From assembly GCA_036429605.1 (NCBI GenBank), contig CM071590.1, positions 5,208,001-5,272,000 on the forward strand: a DNA stretch of 64,000 bases. Direction: 5' to 3'. The notes below the pieces were generated by a model, which was given only the letters and a program-made list of their open reading frames with translations, was not told where the DNA came from and searched no databases. This DNA comes from Cladobotryum mycophilum. Its lineage: Eukaryota; Ascomycota; Sordariomycetes; Hypocreales; Hypocreaceae. Every line of letters starts with the position of its first letter. The first letter of the stretch is position 1. A program made the translations under genes and the position numbers. This document shows, one piece after another, positions 22,880-34,469 of this stretch.

Positions 22880-25800
22880 CTAAATCAGGGTATCTCTTGA
22901 ATCAAAAAACTCCCAAATCTTCTTCTTCCACCACGGCTTCTTCTCACCCTCCTCCTTGTATCCCTCCTCTTGCACATCGTGCTGTCCCACAATATTCAAA
23001 AACACCTCATTAAGCGTTGTGGGGTTGACGCTATAGTGAGCGATACCCAGCCCCTCCTTCTTCTCCTCAAGGAGAATCAGCAGTCGGCCAATGGCGCCTT
23101 CGGAGCTGGAGTTGTCCCCATTTCGAGAGCCAGTTTGTCCACGATCTGGAACAGAAGAAGATGGGATTGAGAATCTCATTTGACCGTGGTATGTCTGTTG
23201 TTCGACCTCTGCACCGGGGAACTTGTTGACAACCCACGAGCGCAGATGCTCCATCTCCTGCTCACTCGAGTGTGGCGCCGTCTGGCTCACCAGATGAACA
23301 TGCAGTGTATCACCAAAGCGATGTCGCAACTTATCCGTGGTTCCCAAAGCAAGCATACGCTTAGCCATGATGCCAGCTCGGTTCGCCAGTGCGTCCGCCT
23401 CTTCCATACTGTGAGTTGTCAACAGGATAGAACGTCCGGGGACAATGGTTTCGAGCGTTCGCCACATGATACGCTTAGCGGCCGCGTCAAGACCAGAAGA
23501 TGGCTCATCGAGAAGGATAACGGGTGGATTGCCAGTCAAGGCGATACCGAGCGAAAGCTTACGCTTATTACCACCGGACAAGGTGTGCGCCATGACATTG
23601 GCATAGGCTTCCAATCCGACGGCACGAATAACAGCTGGTACTTGATGATTAACATCAGAAATACCCCTTAATCGAGAGTAGTGCTCAAGATGCTCTCTGA
23701 CAGTCATGTTGTCGATCGCGTCGAATTGAGGGCAAACACCAAGGTTCGCTCGTGCCGCAGCGCGCTGCTTTGTGATGGATGCGTTTTCAACAAACACATC
23801 ACCGCCATGGCGGCTAGGAGCAATATCACCACGAATCAAAGAGATGGTGGTAGATTTACCAGCTCCATTGGGACCAAGGAGGGCAAAGACTTCACCGTGC
23901 TCAACACCAAACGTGACATTGTCAACTGCCGTGTTCTTACCGAATGCCTTTGTCAGGTGCACAACTCGCAGTCCATCGGGTTGCTGACTTGAACTTTCAA
24001 CGCGCACAAGTTCCTCTGCAATTTCCGGGTCGTCAACTTCGTCGGATTTGGTAGCCTTCTCCTTGGAATGACGACCAGCGCCGCTTTCGCACCAAATGAC
24101 CATGGCGAACCAAAACACGGCTTGCAAAATAAGATACAGAATGGGGCCTCCATACGCAGTCATTGCACCAGGGTTGCTTTCAAGTGCAAACCCGTCACAA
24201 GTTGCTGAGAAAATGTTCTGGGCCACCATCAAACCCCTGATCAACGAGCCGGTCGGGAATATCGCAGCAATGACCCAGTGACCAATAAGTACGCTCTTGG
24301 CAACATCAGAAGCCGGTGAGTATGTCAAAATAAACAAGTAGGCAATCATGTATACAGCAAACCCAACGCCCTGGAAAACTGCAGTCGCAGCGAATGTTGC
24401 GAGAGTGCTGCCGCAAAAGAGTGAAAGGAAGTAAGAGGTTAGTATAGATGTGAGTCCGTAGAGGATGAAAACCGGGAACAGGTATCCCCCATGGTACCAT
24501 GAATCCGAAGCGACGACAAAAATCATCGCTGCAAGAATCATAGAGACCAAAATAATGCCAAAGTCAAAGATCAAGTGCGCTGCCCACACTGGTAGGACCC
24601 GAGCACCACTGGAGTATTGTAAGCCACGAACGTTCTTTTGCCGCTCCGCGTTCACGTAAAGACCAAACAGGCCAGGGAAGATTGCGCAGGCAATTGCGAA
24701 ATAGACGACCAACTGAAGTCCCTTGCCCGTTGATGGCGCAACCGGATAGTCAAACTCCTTGTACGAGGTGGCAATTGTAAGGTTTGTTAACAACGTGTCG
24801 AGGATACTCTGTCCCAAAACGGCAGTGTATAAAGAGAAATTGTCCGCTCTGAATGCCAGTGTTGGTGGCGATCCCGAATCTCCAAGCCAGAACCCAGCGG
24901 GTGTCACATTCTTGCGATTGTTTAGGATGTAGTCCTTGAAAGCAGGTAGTGAGTCCACCAAGTTCATGGTCAAGTTTCCGAGTGAAACCTCATCGTTACT
25001 GTTGCTACGTCCCGACGATGAAGGCACAATAGGCTCGAACAATGCTGACAAATTGGAATTGCGCAACTGAGAAGAAGGACCTCCGACAAAGTGGGCGGCA
25101 TTGAGAAGATCAGTAAAATCATTGTTGTCAGCCCGACTACTTCGTTGGATAGGCGAGCAACCAATGGGGTCTTCATTCTTGACAAGAAGCTGCGTGATGG
25201 CAGCGGCGACGATGGGTATCAGAAAGGCCACCACATATGGAATCCAGTTTGTCTTGAAAATCGTAAATCGTTTCCGAAGAAAGACTCCAGCTTGCTGAAC
25301 CATTCCGATTTGGTGTCCCGAAAGCAATGACAGTTCGCTTTCTCGTGAATCCTGAGAAATGATCCTAACCTCGGAGGCTGACAGCTTTTCGTTGGTGGGA
25401 TCGTGCTTCGACTTCAAGCCTTCCCCTCTAACCTCTTCAGCTAGACGAAGGAACACGTCTTCAATGGTTGGACCGGAGAATTTGTAGGCGATGCCGGCGG
25501 TTTCAAGTGATCGAATAACTTCCACGGCTTGCTTTGAAGACGAAGCCACGTACGTGATATTATTTGACGAAACCTTTCTAGCAACGCCCTCAAATTCCGG
25601 CGCATTGCTCAACTCACGTGCATTCAACACATGAATACGATAACCAGCACCAAGGGTATCCTTGAGCTCTGCAGACGAACCTTCAGCTCGCAGCCTGCCC
25701 TTGGACAAAACCGCAATTCTATCCGCTAGTAGATCGGCCTCGTCAAGGAAATGAGTCGTCATGATGAGAGTCCGAGAGCCACGCTCAGCCAAGAGAATAT

Positions 25801-27712
25801 CCCATATCTTTCGACGAGATAAAGGATCAACGCCCGAGGATACTTCGTCCACACAGCAAACGGCACTTCCACCAGTGAGCATCATTCCGAGTTGGAGCTT
25901 TCTCTTCTGACCGCCGGAAAGCGTCTTTGACTGTGCCTTGGCCTTGGACTTGAGTCCAATAGCATTGATAAGTGTGCTAATCTCTTCGGCGGAAGTTACT
26001 CGATGTGGAGCCTTTATCTGACTGAAGATCCGGATATGTTCTTCCACGGTCAGCTCGTCCCAGAGGACGTTTTTCTGAGGGGCAAAACCAAGCCCTCCAG
26101 AGGTGTCGACAAACATATCACCACTGGTAAAGTTGCTAATGCCAGAGATTGCATCAAGAGTAGTGCTTTTGCCACTGCCGTTCGCACCAAGCAATGCCAA
26201 TATCTCCCCCTTCTTAGCCGTCAAGGTCAAGCCGTTGACAGCCACTACCTCGGGCCTTGGGGGAGAGACAAAGGAAAAGAATCTCCGTAGCAGGCTTGGT
26301 CGGTAGATTTTGGTCATGTTTTCCAGGCGAACCGCATCTTGATTGCCTTGACCCTCGGTTTTCGAAGTAGACCAATTTCGAGTACCAGTGCTTACGCCGT
26401 GCAATGCTCGTTCGACAAGGGCAGCAAGCAAGGGATAGACGATGATCTGTACAATAAGGAAGATCCAGTTGACGATACCTGGGAGGCTTGATGTGTGGTT
26501 GGAAGGTGCATGCACCAGATTGGTCGCGTGGGCCCCTTGCTCAAATCGAGCTATATAAATGATGAAGAAGACAAAGTTGCAAGGAGTAAACAGCAGGGAT
26601 AGGATAGTAACGGCAGCGGTGCCCGGTGAAGGTATCGCCTGAGCTACAATGCCCAATGCTAGCCAAACTACCGCTGTAATAACACCAGAGAGCTGGGCCT
26701 TCTTGAAAAACGATGCGCTAAGCAAGGACATTGAAGTAATGGCAATGCCGCTGAGAGCAAAGAAGATGATCATGATGCCAAAACTCACATTCTTCCAGAT
26801 TGTCACTCTGCAAACGATTGAAGCGACAATCCAGCCGGGCATGTAGGTCATGGTAAAGGCAAGATGTTGGGATATCAGCCTATTAAACTGGCGATGCCAC
26901 CCCTTTTTAGCTGGCATCATGGCATCGATGAGTTGGGACATGCCAATCTCACGTTCCGTAGCTATGAAACCGGGCATATGATAGCATACACCGATCAAGG
27001 CGATGAGGAAAGCAACGCTAAGATATTTGATAAAGGACTTTTGGTATTTCCGGCGAACCTCAGCTTGCCGTTCATCTTCGGTTTGGGCAGTATAGGCAAA
27101 TTGTTGGACTTTGTCGGGTAAGGAAGTGCCACCAGATCTGAGGCTCACGATTGCAGAGTCGACCGCATGCTGAAGAGGGAGGACAAAGATCTGTGGATCA
27201 TTGTTTGTCTGGTCGACTCTGTAATTGATAGCCAGTCCAGCGTCAGCGCGTAGTGTATAGTTCCAGAATTTGCCATCACCTTCAGTGGGGGACGAGTTGA
27301 AGACGACGGCGCCAAAGCAGTTTGAAGTACCCCGAATAGTTCCTCGACACACGTAACCAATGTCGGATTCATCATTTAGCACAGTCGCGTTCTTTCCAGC
27401 ACCCTTGACAATGTCTGAAATGGAGCTTATGACACGGTCTATGTCGCCACCAGTGTGGCCGTTATTGACGAAGACGACAGTGTCGCGTTTCCCTCCCGCT
27501 TTGGATAAAGCGTTCTCGAGAGTACGAACATCGCTGGGGCTCTGTATACCGAACTTGTCGTCTGGCTGCGTGAAGTTCTGCCCAATTCCCAAGTAGACAC
27601 AGACCAGAATAGGGAGGACCAAGGCGCTGTAAATTGTGGTGGCAGTATGTCGTGTGAGGAGAATCTTGAGCGTCTTAGCTGTCAGAGCCCGGATCTGGAC
27701 AAAAAGAGCCAT
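22880..27712 (-). CDS. Full-length ABCA-type ABC transporter
   Basis: An intronless ORF of 1,610 residues with the ABCA layout: TM domain, NBD1, TM domain, NBD2. The first TM (near residue 20) is followed by a large extracytosolic loop and a set of TM helices at about 220-430. NBD1 has Walker A GANGSGKST (near 507), signature LSGGQKRKL and Walker B CCVDEVSSGVDP. The second half repeats this with an extracytosolic loop at about 800-980, TM helices to about 1220, Walker A GPNGAGKST (near 1280), signature LSGGNKRKL and LLDEPSSGLD. Both sites look complete. ABCA proteins usually move lipids; substrate and membrane are not determinable here. The C-terminus ends in a Lys/Glu-rich tail with KKPWWKKK. 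The absence of introns in a gene this long is notable but not rare in these fungi. Confidence 0.94.
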   Translation of the reverse strand: MALFVQIRALTAKTLKILLTRHTATTIYSALVLPILVCVYLGIGQNFTQPDDKFGIQSPSDVRTLENALSKAGGKRDTVVFVNNGHTGGDIDRVISSISDIVKGAGKNATVLNDESDIGYVCRGTIRGTSNCFGAVVFNSSPTEGDGKFWNYTLRADAGLAINYRVDQTNNDPQIFVLPLQHAVDSAIVSLRSGGTSLPDKVQQFAYTAQTEDERQAEVRRKYQKSFIKYLSVAFLIALIGVCYHMPGFIATEREIGMSQLIDAMMPAKKGWHRQFNRLISQHLAFTMTYMPGWIVASIVCRVTIWKNVSFGIMIIFFALSGIAITSMSLLSASFFKKAQLSGVITAVVWLALGIVAQAIPSPGTAAVTILSLLFTPCNFVFFIIYIARFEQGAHATNLVHAPSNHTSSLPGIVNWIFLIVQIIVYPLLAALVERALHGVSTGTRNWSTSKTEGQGNQDAVRLENMTKIYRPSLLRRFFSFVSPPRPEVVAVNGLTLTAKKGEILALLGANGSGKSTTLDAISGISNFTSGDMFVDTSGGLGFAPQKNVLWDELTVEEHIRIFSQIKAPHRVTSAEEISTLINAIGLKSKAKAQSKTLSGGQKRKLQLGMMLTGGSAVCCVDEVSSGVDPLSRRKIWDILLAERGSRTLIMTTHFLDEADLLADRIAVLSKGRLRAEGSSAELKDTLGAGYRIHVLNARELSNAPEFEGVARKVSSNNITYVASSSKQAVEVIRSLETAGIAYKFSGPTIEDVFLRLAEEVRGEGLKSKHDPTNEKLSASEVRIISQDSRESELSLLSGHQIGMVQQAGVFLRKRFTIFKTNWIPYVVAFLIPIVAAAITQLLVKNEDPIGCSPIQRSSRADNNDFTDLLNAAHFVGGPSSQLRNSNLSALFEPIVPSSSGRSNSNDEVSLGNLTMNLVDSLPAFKDYILNNRKNVTPAGFWLGDSGSPPTLAFRADNFSLYTAVLGQSILDTLLTNLTIATSYKEFDYPVAPSTGKGLQLVVYFAIACAIFPGLFGLYVNAERQKNVRGLQYSSGARVLPVWAAHLIFDFGIILVSMILAAMIFVVASDSWYHGGYLFPVFILYGLTSILTSYFLSLFCGSTLATFAATAVFQGVGFAVYMIAYLFILTYSPASDVAKSVLIGHWVIAAIFPTGSLIRGLMVAQNIFSATCDGFALESNPGAMTAYGGPILYLILQAVFWFAMVIWCESGAGRHSKEKATKSDEVDDPEIAEELVRVESSSQQPDGLRVVHLTKAFGKNTAVDNVTFGVEHGEVFALLGPNGAGKSTTISLIRGDIAPSRHGGDVFVENASITKQRAAARANLGVCPQFDAIDNMTVREHLEHYSRLRGISDVNHQVPAVIRAVGLEAYANVMAHTLSGGNKRKLSLGIALTGNPPVILLDEPSSGLDAAAKRIMWRTLETIVPGRSILLTTHSMEEADALANRAGIMAKRMLALGTTDKLRHRFGDTLHVHLVSQTAPHSSEQEMEHLRSWVVNKFPGAEVEQQTYHGQMRFSIPSSSVPDRGQTGSRNGDNSSSEGAIGRLLILLEEKKEGLGIAHYSVNPTTLNEVFLNIVGQHDVQEEGYKEEGEKKPWWKKKIWEFFDSRDTLI

Positions 27713-29886
27713 TGTGGGAGGAGTCTGGAAGGGTAACCCCTATCCCGGATGTCGAATTTGCCCACAGATATTTGTCTCTATGCTGATTCAGGTGCGAAGC
27801 AGAGATAGTATGTAAACAAAAAAGGATAAAGACTGTGATATCCTCTCTCAACAGAGGACGAAAGGAAGAAGAGTTGAGGAATGTTGGTGATCATCGTGTC
27901 TCAACATCCAAGATGGAGCGGCGGCCATGATCTTTTATGAATGAAGTGTGTCTCAACATAATAGCTGCTAAGAAGCAGCAGAGAACAGTAGCATCAGCCA
28001 TGACGACGACGGTAGTGGACATCAAGGAGGAATGCGATTGGCTGCCAAAGGTCATTGAAAGAAGTTTGATGATGCTCCTCCTTTAGCCTCGTGGCTTGTG
28101 GGATCGATCCAAGGGCCGGGCGGATACTGCGCCATGTCAAGCACTCCAGGGCTATGAATGAAGCTTGGGCAGAGCTCAGAAACAACTGTGAGTGGCTGCC
28201 GTTGCGACGTGAACCCTTGTAGCCCCAATCTTTTACAGTGCACCCGCCCCGCTATAAAGCCCACACCAGGCACTGAGAGCGTCAAGTTTTACCAAGACAG
28301 GACTAGCCCAGATCGTTTTGCCTCTTGTACCTCTGGATATTGCGAGCGCTGCGTTTCTCCCAAAAGGGTTAAATGACATTCCATGTTTCAACCTCATCAG
28401 AATGTTTTGCTCTTTTACAATTCCAAATGCATTCTCGTCGTAAAGTCATCCAGGACAGTAAGAATCGATAAAGAATAGAACTTGCCATCACCTTATCAAA
28501 TCTATTCTCGACTCATTACTACTAGAAGCTGCATACAACTTGTCGACGGGCACTAATCAATAGCTGAACTGGACCATGTGATTTAGCCCACCCTGGCCTC
28601 CAACCTGGCACCAGTAATGCGTCACTGGTGCGTCTCGGGTTCAATCTTGAGAACGATACGGTCTAAACGAGAGCAGAAAACGTGTCTGCCTGCTCCACAA
28701 CCATCAGCCAAGACAGCCAGGGAGGCGTTGCCAGCAGGGGCCAAGAAGGCCTAAAGCGCCCCCGGTGAAGCTGTGCGAAATACGATTGGCATTGGATACG
28801 CTGGATACGCTGTATACGCTGACCCAAACGAACTTGCACCGTTTGAGGCTGAAGGACTTTGGCTTTGGATGCCGAAATTGCCAAGCTCCTTGTCGACGTC
28901 AACATTTGAGGGCTTCGTGTTCTGCGCGACATTAAGACGACACCTACATGAGTAGACAAGAAACTTTATCAATTTTCAGATTATTCTGTGGCAATTTCCC
29001 TCTTTTACTGATTTCGGTGGAGTCAATTCTTTTTTCATCACCCCGTTCGCACACTCTAGTACAAGTCTGCGTGAATGACAACGCTGCTTCTAGAGGCTAT
29101 CTCCTCATTATCAAAGTAGTGCATGAGTTTGGATAGACTTGCATCATAGACTGGGTTTATAGGTCACAATCTCCATAGCCACCTCATAGTCTTTTCAAAG
29201 AATTCAGAAATAGGTTACTATCTATACTCCGAGCCGCTAGTTTTGAAATAATTGACTGATGTAAAGCATAAAGCATCGATTTTCATATAGGGTAGCCACT
29301 GACTCGGCTGCGCGAGCGGGTTTCCAGCTTTTGACGTGGATTATTTGACTAATATTTAGAACAGACTTCAAAGTGCATGGTAAAATAATTTCCGGTTATG
29401 AAGCCATTATAATATAGTTACTACTGATTGTTACCTTGAAGAGGACGTCGATGGCCAATCCAAAAAAAATGTATAAAGCTGTGCCTTAATGAGCCGATGG
29501 CAAACAGGTAACTGAACGTTTTTATGCTGATACTGCATACTATTATTCGTGACAACTTACAGCGGAAACCAAGAGAAAATACAGCACCTTAAAAAAGAGA
29601 GATTTATGGTCGTAGATGGGGTAATAATAATAATATTGCTCTCCTTTTTACTCTAGAGTGTCCTTGGGCTTCATATCTTTAGCGAATCTGCGAGCTTACT
29701 AACAGCTTGTCAGAACTTTCATAGCATGGAACCTACCTACTTGGACGCCGATGGTTGATGATCGACCTTTAGCCGGAATCCTTCATGGCCAATATAACTG
29801 CCTCCATGTGCAATTAAATCATCAGTCTTAATCTCCCTGCAGTCCTCTAAACAGTCTGGTTTTACAGCTCTTGGCTATAGTTCAAA
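27713..29886. other. Intergenic region, no gene seen
   Basis: About 2.2 kb containing the ABC transporter 5' region and that of the M61-like gene. A perfect 8-bp inverted repeat (GCACCAGT...ACTGGTGC, 8-base loop) lies near 28609-28632. Near 28796-28820 the word GGATACGCT is repeated in tandem with variation. From about 29100 the sequence is AT-rich. No tRNA or intact gene recognised. Confidence 0.45.
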
Positions 29887-31650
29887 ATGCCTCAGCATCC
29901 AACAGTTCGATTCGCCCTTCAACTGACACCTCATTTCGACGATTCCGCAACCGCAACTCACATATCCGCCAAGTTAACAATTAAAGGCCTCTATGGCAAA
30001 GGCCTCCCGGGTAGTTACAGAGGGCATGGGAAATGGGCAAGTCATTCCAGACAAAAGCGCACCATATTCTTCCACCACAGCGGCTATTCCTACTCCACAC
30101 CTGCTGCGTCGTTTGATACGACCGTGACGGGCTTTCAGGCTCGAGATGACGAGGGGCCGCTTCCGCTCACGTTCCTTCACCTTGGCAAGTCGGGTGCTGA
30201 GAAGGAGTGCTTTGCCGAGAGAGAGGTTCATGGCGGTATAGTGGTGACTTATACGGTTCTGCCAATACCCGATAACCCCAAGGACTGGAGCCGTCGGGCT
30301 TTGCGCAGGGATCAGGGCGGATTGGTTGGCGTTGGGTCCTCATTCATTCCCAGGTTGAAGATTGATGAAGAGTATGATGTCGCGATTGAATGGAATCTTT
30401 CACAAGCCCCAGCGGATACCAGAGCCGTCACTAGCTATGGAGAAGGGGACGTATCGATGAAAGCAACCGACAAGACTCTCGCAGACTCCGTCTTCATGGT
30501 CGGTCGCATCACCAGCTCTCCGTCAAGACCCAGAGGATCTCACGGTACCTACTGGCTCGGAAGTCTACCCGAAAACTTGATCTTCCTGAAAGACTTTAAC
30601 AGCAAGATGTTTCCCCATCTCGCCCGCTTCTTCAAGGACGAGGACGGAAGCTATCGAGCTTTCATCCGCAAAGTTCCTAGCGGCTTGCGGGGCACAACGT
30701 ATAACTTGAGTAGCCTCATAGACTATGACGACGATACTAGGAATGAACACGAATGGGAACTTGTAAAGTTATTAAACTCTAGGACGATAGCCTCGTGGGC
30801 ACAAATAGATCCCGAAGAAGGCACTACATACAATCATTGGAACCAGTGGTTTTCTCAGGGTAAGCCGCATATCAAAATACCACCCTATCCATTCTTTTTT
30901 TCACAGCATCATCTAGGACTATCCAGCCTCTACTCAATCTATCTACCCTACCGTTTCGGCCTGTACACCCCAGACTACTTCCGCGCCACACTAAACGGCT
31001 TCCTCTCCGCGTACTTCACCAACCCCTTCACCATCATGAAAATGAACTTCTACCAAATCGCCGCCTTCGTGCCCGACAGGTGGCACGCAGAGTCCGGCGT
31101 GGCGATGCGCGCCTGCGTGTACATGATTCGCATGGACGCCCTCACCCGCCGCGCCTCACTGGCCCGCAACGCAGGCGTCGCCAGGCCGCTCGACGGAATC
31201 GTAGCAGATATATGTGCCCGCCGACGTAGGGGCGAAAAGGTCCAGGTAAAGGACTGGATCAAGTATCTGGCAGATTGGATCGGAGAAGAAGCTGCGCAGA
31301 AACACTTTGACAAGATGATATCTGGAGAAATGGTGGACTTGGGGGACGTGGGGACGGCTTTTGATGGAATTGATCCTGGAGAGCAAAAGGTAATGGACTT
31401 TGGCTTTGACAGGCTCAGATATGGAGAAAAGGTTGTGCAAGGGGTGGAAGAAGACTCTATTTCTTACAAAGCAGGACTTCGAAACGGTGACGAGGTTCTA
31501 TGGCATTCAAGGCCGGAGCTATGCGAGACGTATTACAAATCCAAGTTCCGGCTGCTGGTACAGCGGGATGGGAAAGAGATCAAGATTGAGTACTCGCCGC
31601 GGAAGGATGAAAAGGTCCGGGTTTGGCAATCGCACAAGAAGCAAAAGTAG
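29887..31650 (+). CDS. M61 glycyl-aminopeptidase-like protein with degenerate zinc site and C-terminal PDZ
   Basis: The ORF is open for 587 residues, but 30860-30916 (57 bases, GTAAGC...CTAG) looks like an in-frame intron. Removing it gives WFSQG-LSSLYS followed by YLPYRFGL, the phrase that follows the zinc site in M61 proteins, and a 568-residue product. The N-terminal beta domain (PTVRFALQLTPHFDD) and a PDZ-like tail (about 490-545, VEEDSISYKAGLRNGDEVL) agree with M61. The HExxH motif and the later Glu of EG are not visible: the matching places read roughly RTIAS (about 299-303) and QG. I infer a catalytically dead pseudo-peptidase with a binding or chaperone role. No signal peptide is seen. 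The family call rests on motif memory and is moderate. Confidence 0.6.
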   Translation: MPQHPTVRFALQLTPHFDDSATATHISAKLTIKGLYGKGLPGSYRGHGKWASHSRQKRTIFFHHSGYSYSTPAASFDTTVTGFQARDDEGPLPLTFLHLGKSGAEKECFAEREVHGGIVVTYTVLPIPDNPKDWSRRALRRDQGGLVGVGSSFIPRLKIDEEYDVAIEWNLSQAPADTRAVTSYGEGDVSMKATDKTLADSVFMVGRITSSPSRPRGSHGTYWLGSLPENLIFLKDFNSKMFPHLARFFKDEDGSYRAFIRKVPSGLRGTTYNLSSLIDYDDDTRNEHEWELVKLLNSRTIASWAQIDPEEGTTYNHWNQWFSQGKPHIKIPPYPFFFSQHHLGLSSLYSIYLPYRFGLYTPDYFRATLNGFLSAYFTNPFTIMKMNFYQIAAFVPDRWHAESGVAMRACVYMIRMDALTRRASLARNAGVARPLDGIVADICARRRRGEKVQVKDWIKYLADWIGEEAAQKHFDKMISGEMVDLGDVGTAFDGIDPGEQKVMDFGFDRLRYGEKVVQGVEEDSISYKAGLRNGDEVLWHSRPELCETYYKSKFRLLVQRDGKEIKIEYSPRKDEKVRVWQSHKKQK

Positions 31651-31849
31651 CATTTAGAAGCTTGGGCATCGTCATATCATCAAGTTTTGCATATTTCATA
31701 TTTTACGTTTTGACATTGGTCTAGAATCTTCCTCAGAGACCTAAAAAAAACTGTAGTGACATTCTTCATAAAAACGTGGATTTTAAGGAGACAACTGTTT
31801 CCAGGTAACCAAAGGCATTGGGGTCGTTTCGTCGTATCTCTTGAAGCAA

Positions 31850-33517
31850 TTACATGACGAAAAGCAAGTTGGTATCTGGAAAGTGCGGTTAGTAATGGAT
31901 ATTGAAAGTAGCCCTTGTGTTGTTCAAGAAACATACCAAGAGGATGGCTGCAAGAGAGCTGTGGTTTCTGAGTGTACTTGGTCTCTAGCACTTCACGAAC
32001 GCTGTTTAGGAGCTCAACATAACTCTGCTTTGGATTCTTCTTGAGAGCAGAAATGAAAGCCCAGGACATGGCGCCAGTTGCCTGGGCGTTAATCGTGGCA
32101 TCGGCGCTGAGAGATTTTGTTAGTTCCATGGTACTTTTTGGATGGAGTTAATATTGAACTTACGAAGTTTGATCGTCTTTGCTTCCTGACCACATAATGA
32201 CATCGGCTGCCGATGTTCGTGTATCCTTGGTCTTGTTGTACGCATCATCGCCTTTGTATGCTGTCTTGGCAAAACCAAGGATGGAGCTTGCCACACCAGC
32301 CATATTGCCTGATGCGTACGCAGAGATAGCTCCCAAAAGTCCCTGGCCCGCTTCCTTGGCCAGATTGGGCTCCTTCAAAACACCCTTGGTTGAGTAGACG
32401 TATGGAAGGTCCATGACGGTTGCTGAATGGCATGAGTCAAAGATGGCAGTCAGACGGACTCCCTGCTTTAGAGGTTTGACAACACGGAAGTGGATTTCAT
32501 CGTCGATAATTTGGCCAGCCTGTTCGAAATCGACAGGGTAAATGCATTCATCATATCCATCATCTTCATCACCATCCTCATCCTCTACTTGACCACCATG
32601 ACCTGTATAGATTGTTAGCGTCAACCACATCTCTCTTTTACCGCATATCTTCCAGCTTACCGGAATAATGGAGGAACAAGGCGTCATTCGGTTGCGCGCC
32701 GTTGACTAACCAGCCAAAGGCGCGAAGGATGTTGGCCTTTGTAGGTCGCATCACTGGGTTCTGTTGATCATCTGTCAAAATGACCATGTCTTCCCGCTTG
32801 TAACCATATTTTTCTACCAAAAATGCCGACACATTGTGGACGTCATTGATGCAACCCTTGAGCTCTGCCTTTGTTCCAAAGTAGTTGATACCAATCAACA
32901 ACGCCTTTCGCTTGCCCGTGCAGTTGGAGTACTGGAAGGTATAGCCTTGAGGAGCTCCGTGACCGAATTCTTGAGGAGCAGAAGGTGGTGGCGGACCAGC
33001 CTTTGCATGCATCGCGGTAGGAGGATTAAGAGGATATCCGTACGCATCTAGGCCTGGAGGGGGCGGATGTTGAGGAGGTTGGTGATGGGGGCGATTCTGG
33101 GGAGGGTACTGATTGCCGCCGTAGCCTCCTTGTTGCTGCCCATATCCACCTTGAGGGGGAGGAGAGCCATAGCCAGGCTGAGGAGGAGGAGGAGAACCGT
33201 AGCCGCCATGGGAGGGGGGCCGCCATGGGAAGGAGGACCGCCATAACCGCCTTGAGGAGGGGGAGCACCGTAACCGCTCTGAGGAGGACCACCGTAACCA
33301 CCCTGAGGTGCGCCGTAGCCTTGCTGAGGTGGTGGAGGAGAGCCATAACCACCAGGCTGTCCGCCATAACCACCACCACCACCACCATAGTTTCCTTGGG
33401 GAGGACCCTGAGGAGGGCCACCATATCCCCCCTCCCCCCTCCATAGCCGTAGCCACCACCTCCGCTGCCGCCGTGCTGGGCAGAGCCGTGATAGCCCTGA
33501 CCAGGGTATCCGGACAT
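31850..33517 (-). CDS. Metacaspase (type I, casA-like), with two frame breaks in the Gly/Pro/Gln prodomain
   Basis: Four exons: 33517-32661, 32602-32164, 32106-31937, 31875-31850. The last exon gives the family-like ending DTNLLFVM. Type I metacaspases are Cys proteases cleaving after Arg/Lys, usually calcium-dependent, with roles in stress and cell death. The prodomain is rich in GYG/PPQGGYG repeats. The p20 part has KALLIGINYFGT, the catalytic His in HYSGHGG (about 288, created by splicing) and Cys in FDSCHSA (about 344), so the catalytic dyad is intact. The repeat region needs one extra base at each of two G/C-rich spots (33427-33439 and 33210-33219) to run from the first ATG into the caspase domain, giving 497 residues. 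Otherwise translation could begin only at an internal Met near 33012. Assembly error is the likely cause. Confidence 0.88.
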
Positions 33518-34469
33518 TTTGTAAGGATTGATGATTCGAAAGATGGGTTTGAGGTGCGTAGGAATTCGATGCGGGGACGATGGTTGACGCGGGGAGAAAA
33601 AGAAGGATGCGGTCGAAATATGAGGCGAGGATGATGTTAAGGTCGCGTTGTTGTCATGACTAGCAACAGCAGCATTAGCAACCACCTGTAACGGTAATCT
33701 ATCTCACCTAATGCACCAGACAGCTTAGTGTGACTCCTACTGCTTTCAGCTGCCTGCCGCCTCTTCGGACTCCGGCACTCAATGCCAAGCCATCCAATGG
33801 TATCACTCAAAGGACCAACACTTTGACACTGCCACGGGAGAGTGGCTGTGCAATGTGGTTCCAGGTTCCAAGGTTCCAAGGTTCTACTGAGTTCTACGAC
33901 TGTCACTGGCTTTCAGGTGGTTTCAGTGAGGTAAGTGAGCTGCATGCCGAGCTTCAGGAACAGTAAAAGGTGGGCTGGTCCCCTGTTGGCTGCCCTGTTG
34001 CCCCTCCAAGCTACCCCTCATTTAGTGAATGATAGCGCTGATGATATTGTCGTCTTGGCGGTTGGCGACTTGCTCACCTCACATTCCCGATCCCTGTGTT
34101 TGGAACCGTGGCGGAGCATCCATCCGGGCACTCTGAAAGAGAATTCATCCCGTGAATGCCATTCCGCGGACAGCGTTTGTCGCCAAGAAACACTGGAAAT
34201 GGCGCATTCGGTACGGGCCGACTACTGATTGGTTCTTTTTAACGAGACATCCATCTCTTTGTTTCCGCGACTGTGATCAGGTTTGCGCCTCGTGCCTGGT
34301 TGGTTGGCCCTGTCGCTCATAATAAGCTTACCTGCCTCGTGCAAACATCCCAGGCTCTTTGCGCCTTGTGACTTTTCTTTGGTCACCCAAACTTTTACTA
34401 TTCTGAATACATATCAACGATTCTTCTTCCCTCCTCCCCTTACTTTGCGCAACGCCATCGACACCCACC
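33518..34469. promoter_or_regulatory. Divergent promoter region of the metacaspase and WW-protein genes
   Basis: 952 bases between two outward-facing genes, so it holds both 5' regions. It includes a short tandem repeat of GGTTCCAA (33859-33885). No binding site was assigned. Confidence 0.45.

Noticed and set aside
28640..28660. T-arm-like word CTCGGGTTCAATCTTGAG
   Set aside because: The conserved C closing the loop is T, and no acceptor stem or anticodon arm fits upstream.
32638..33459. Trp/Ser/Arg-rich N-terminal extension in the metacaspase caspase-domain frame
   Set aside because: Out-of-frame translation of the GYG/PPQ repeat after frame breaks; the true prodomain lies in the other two frames.
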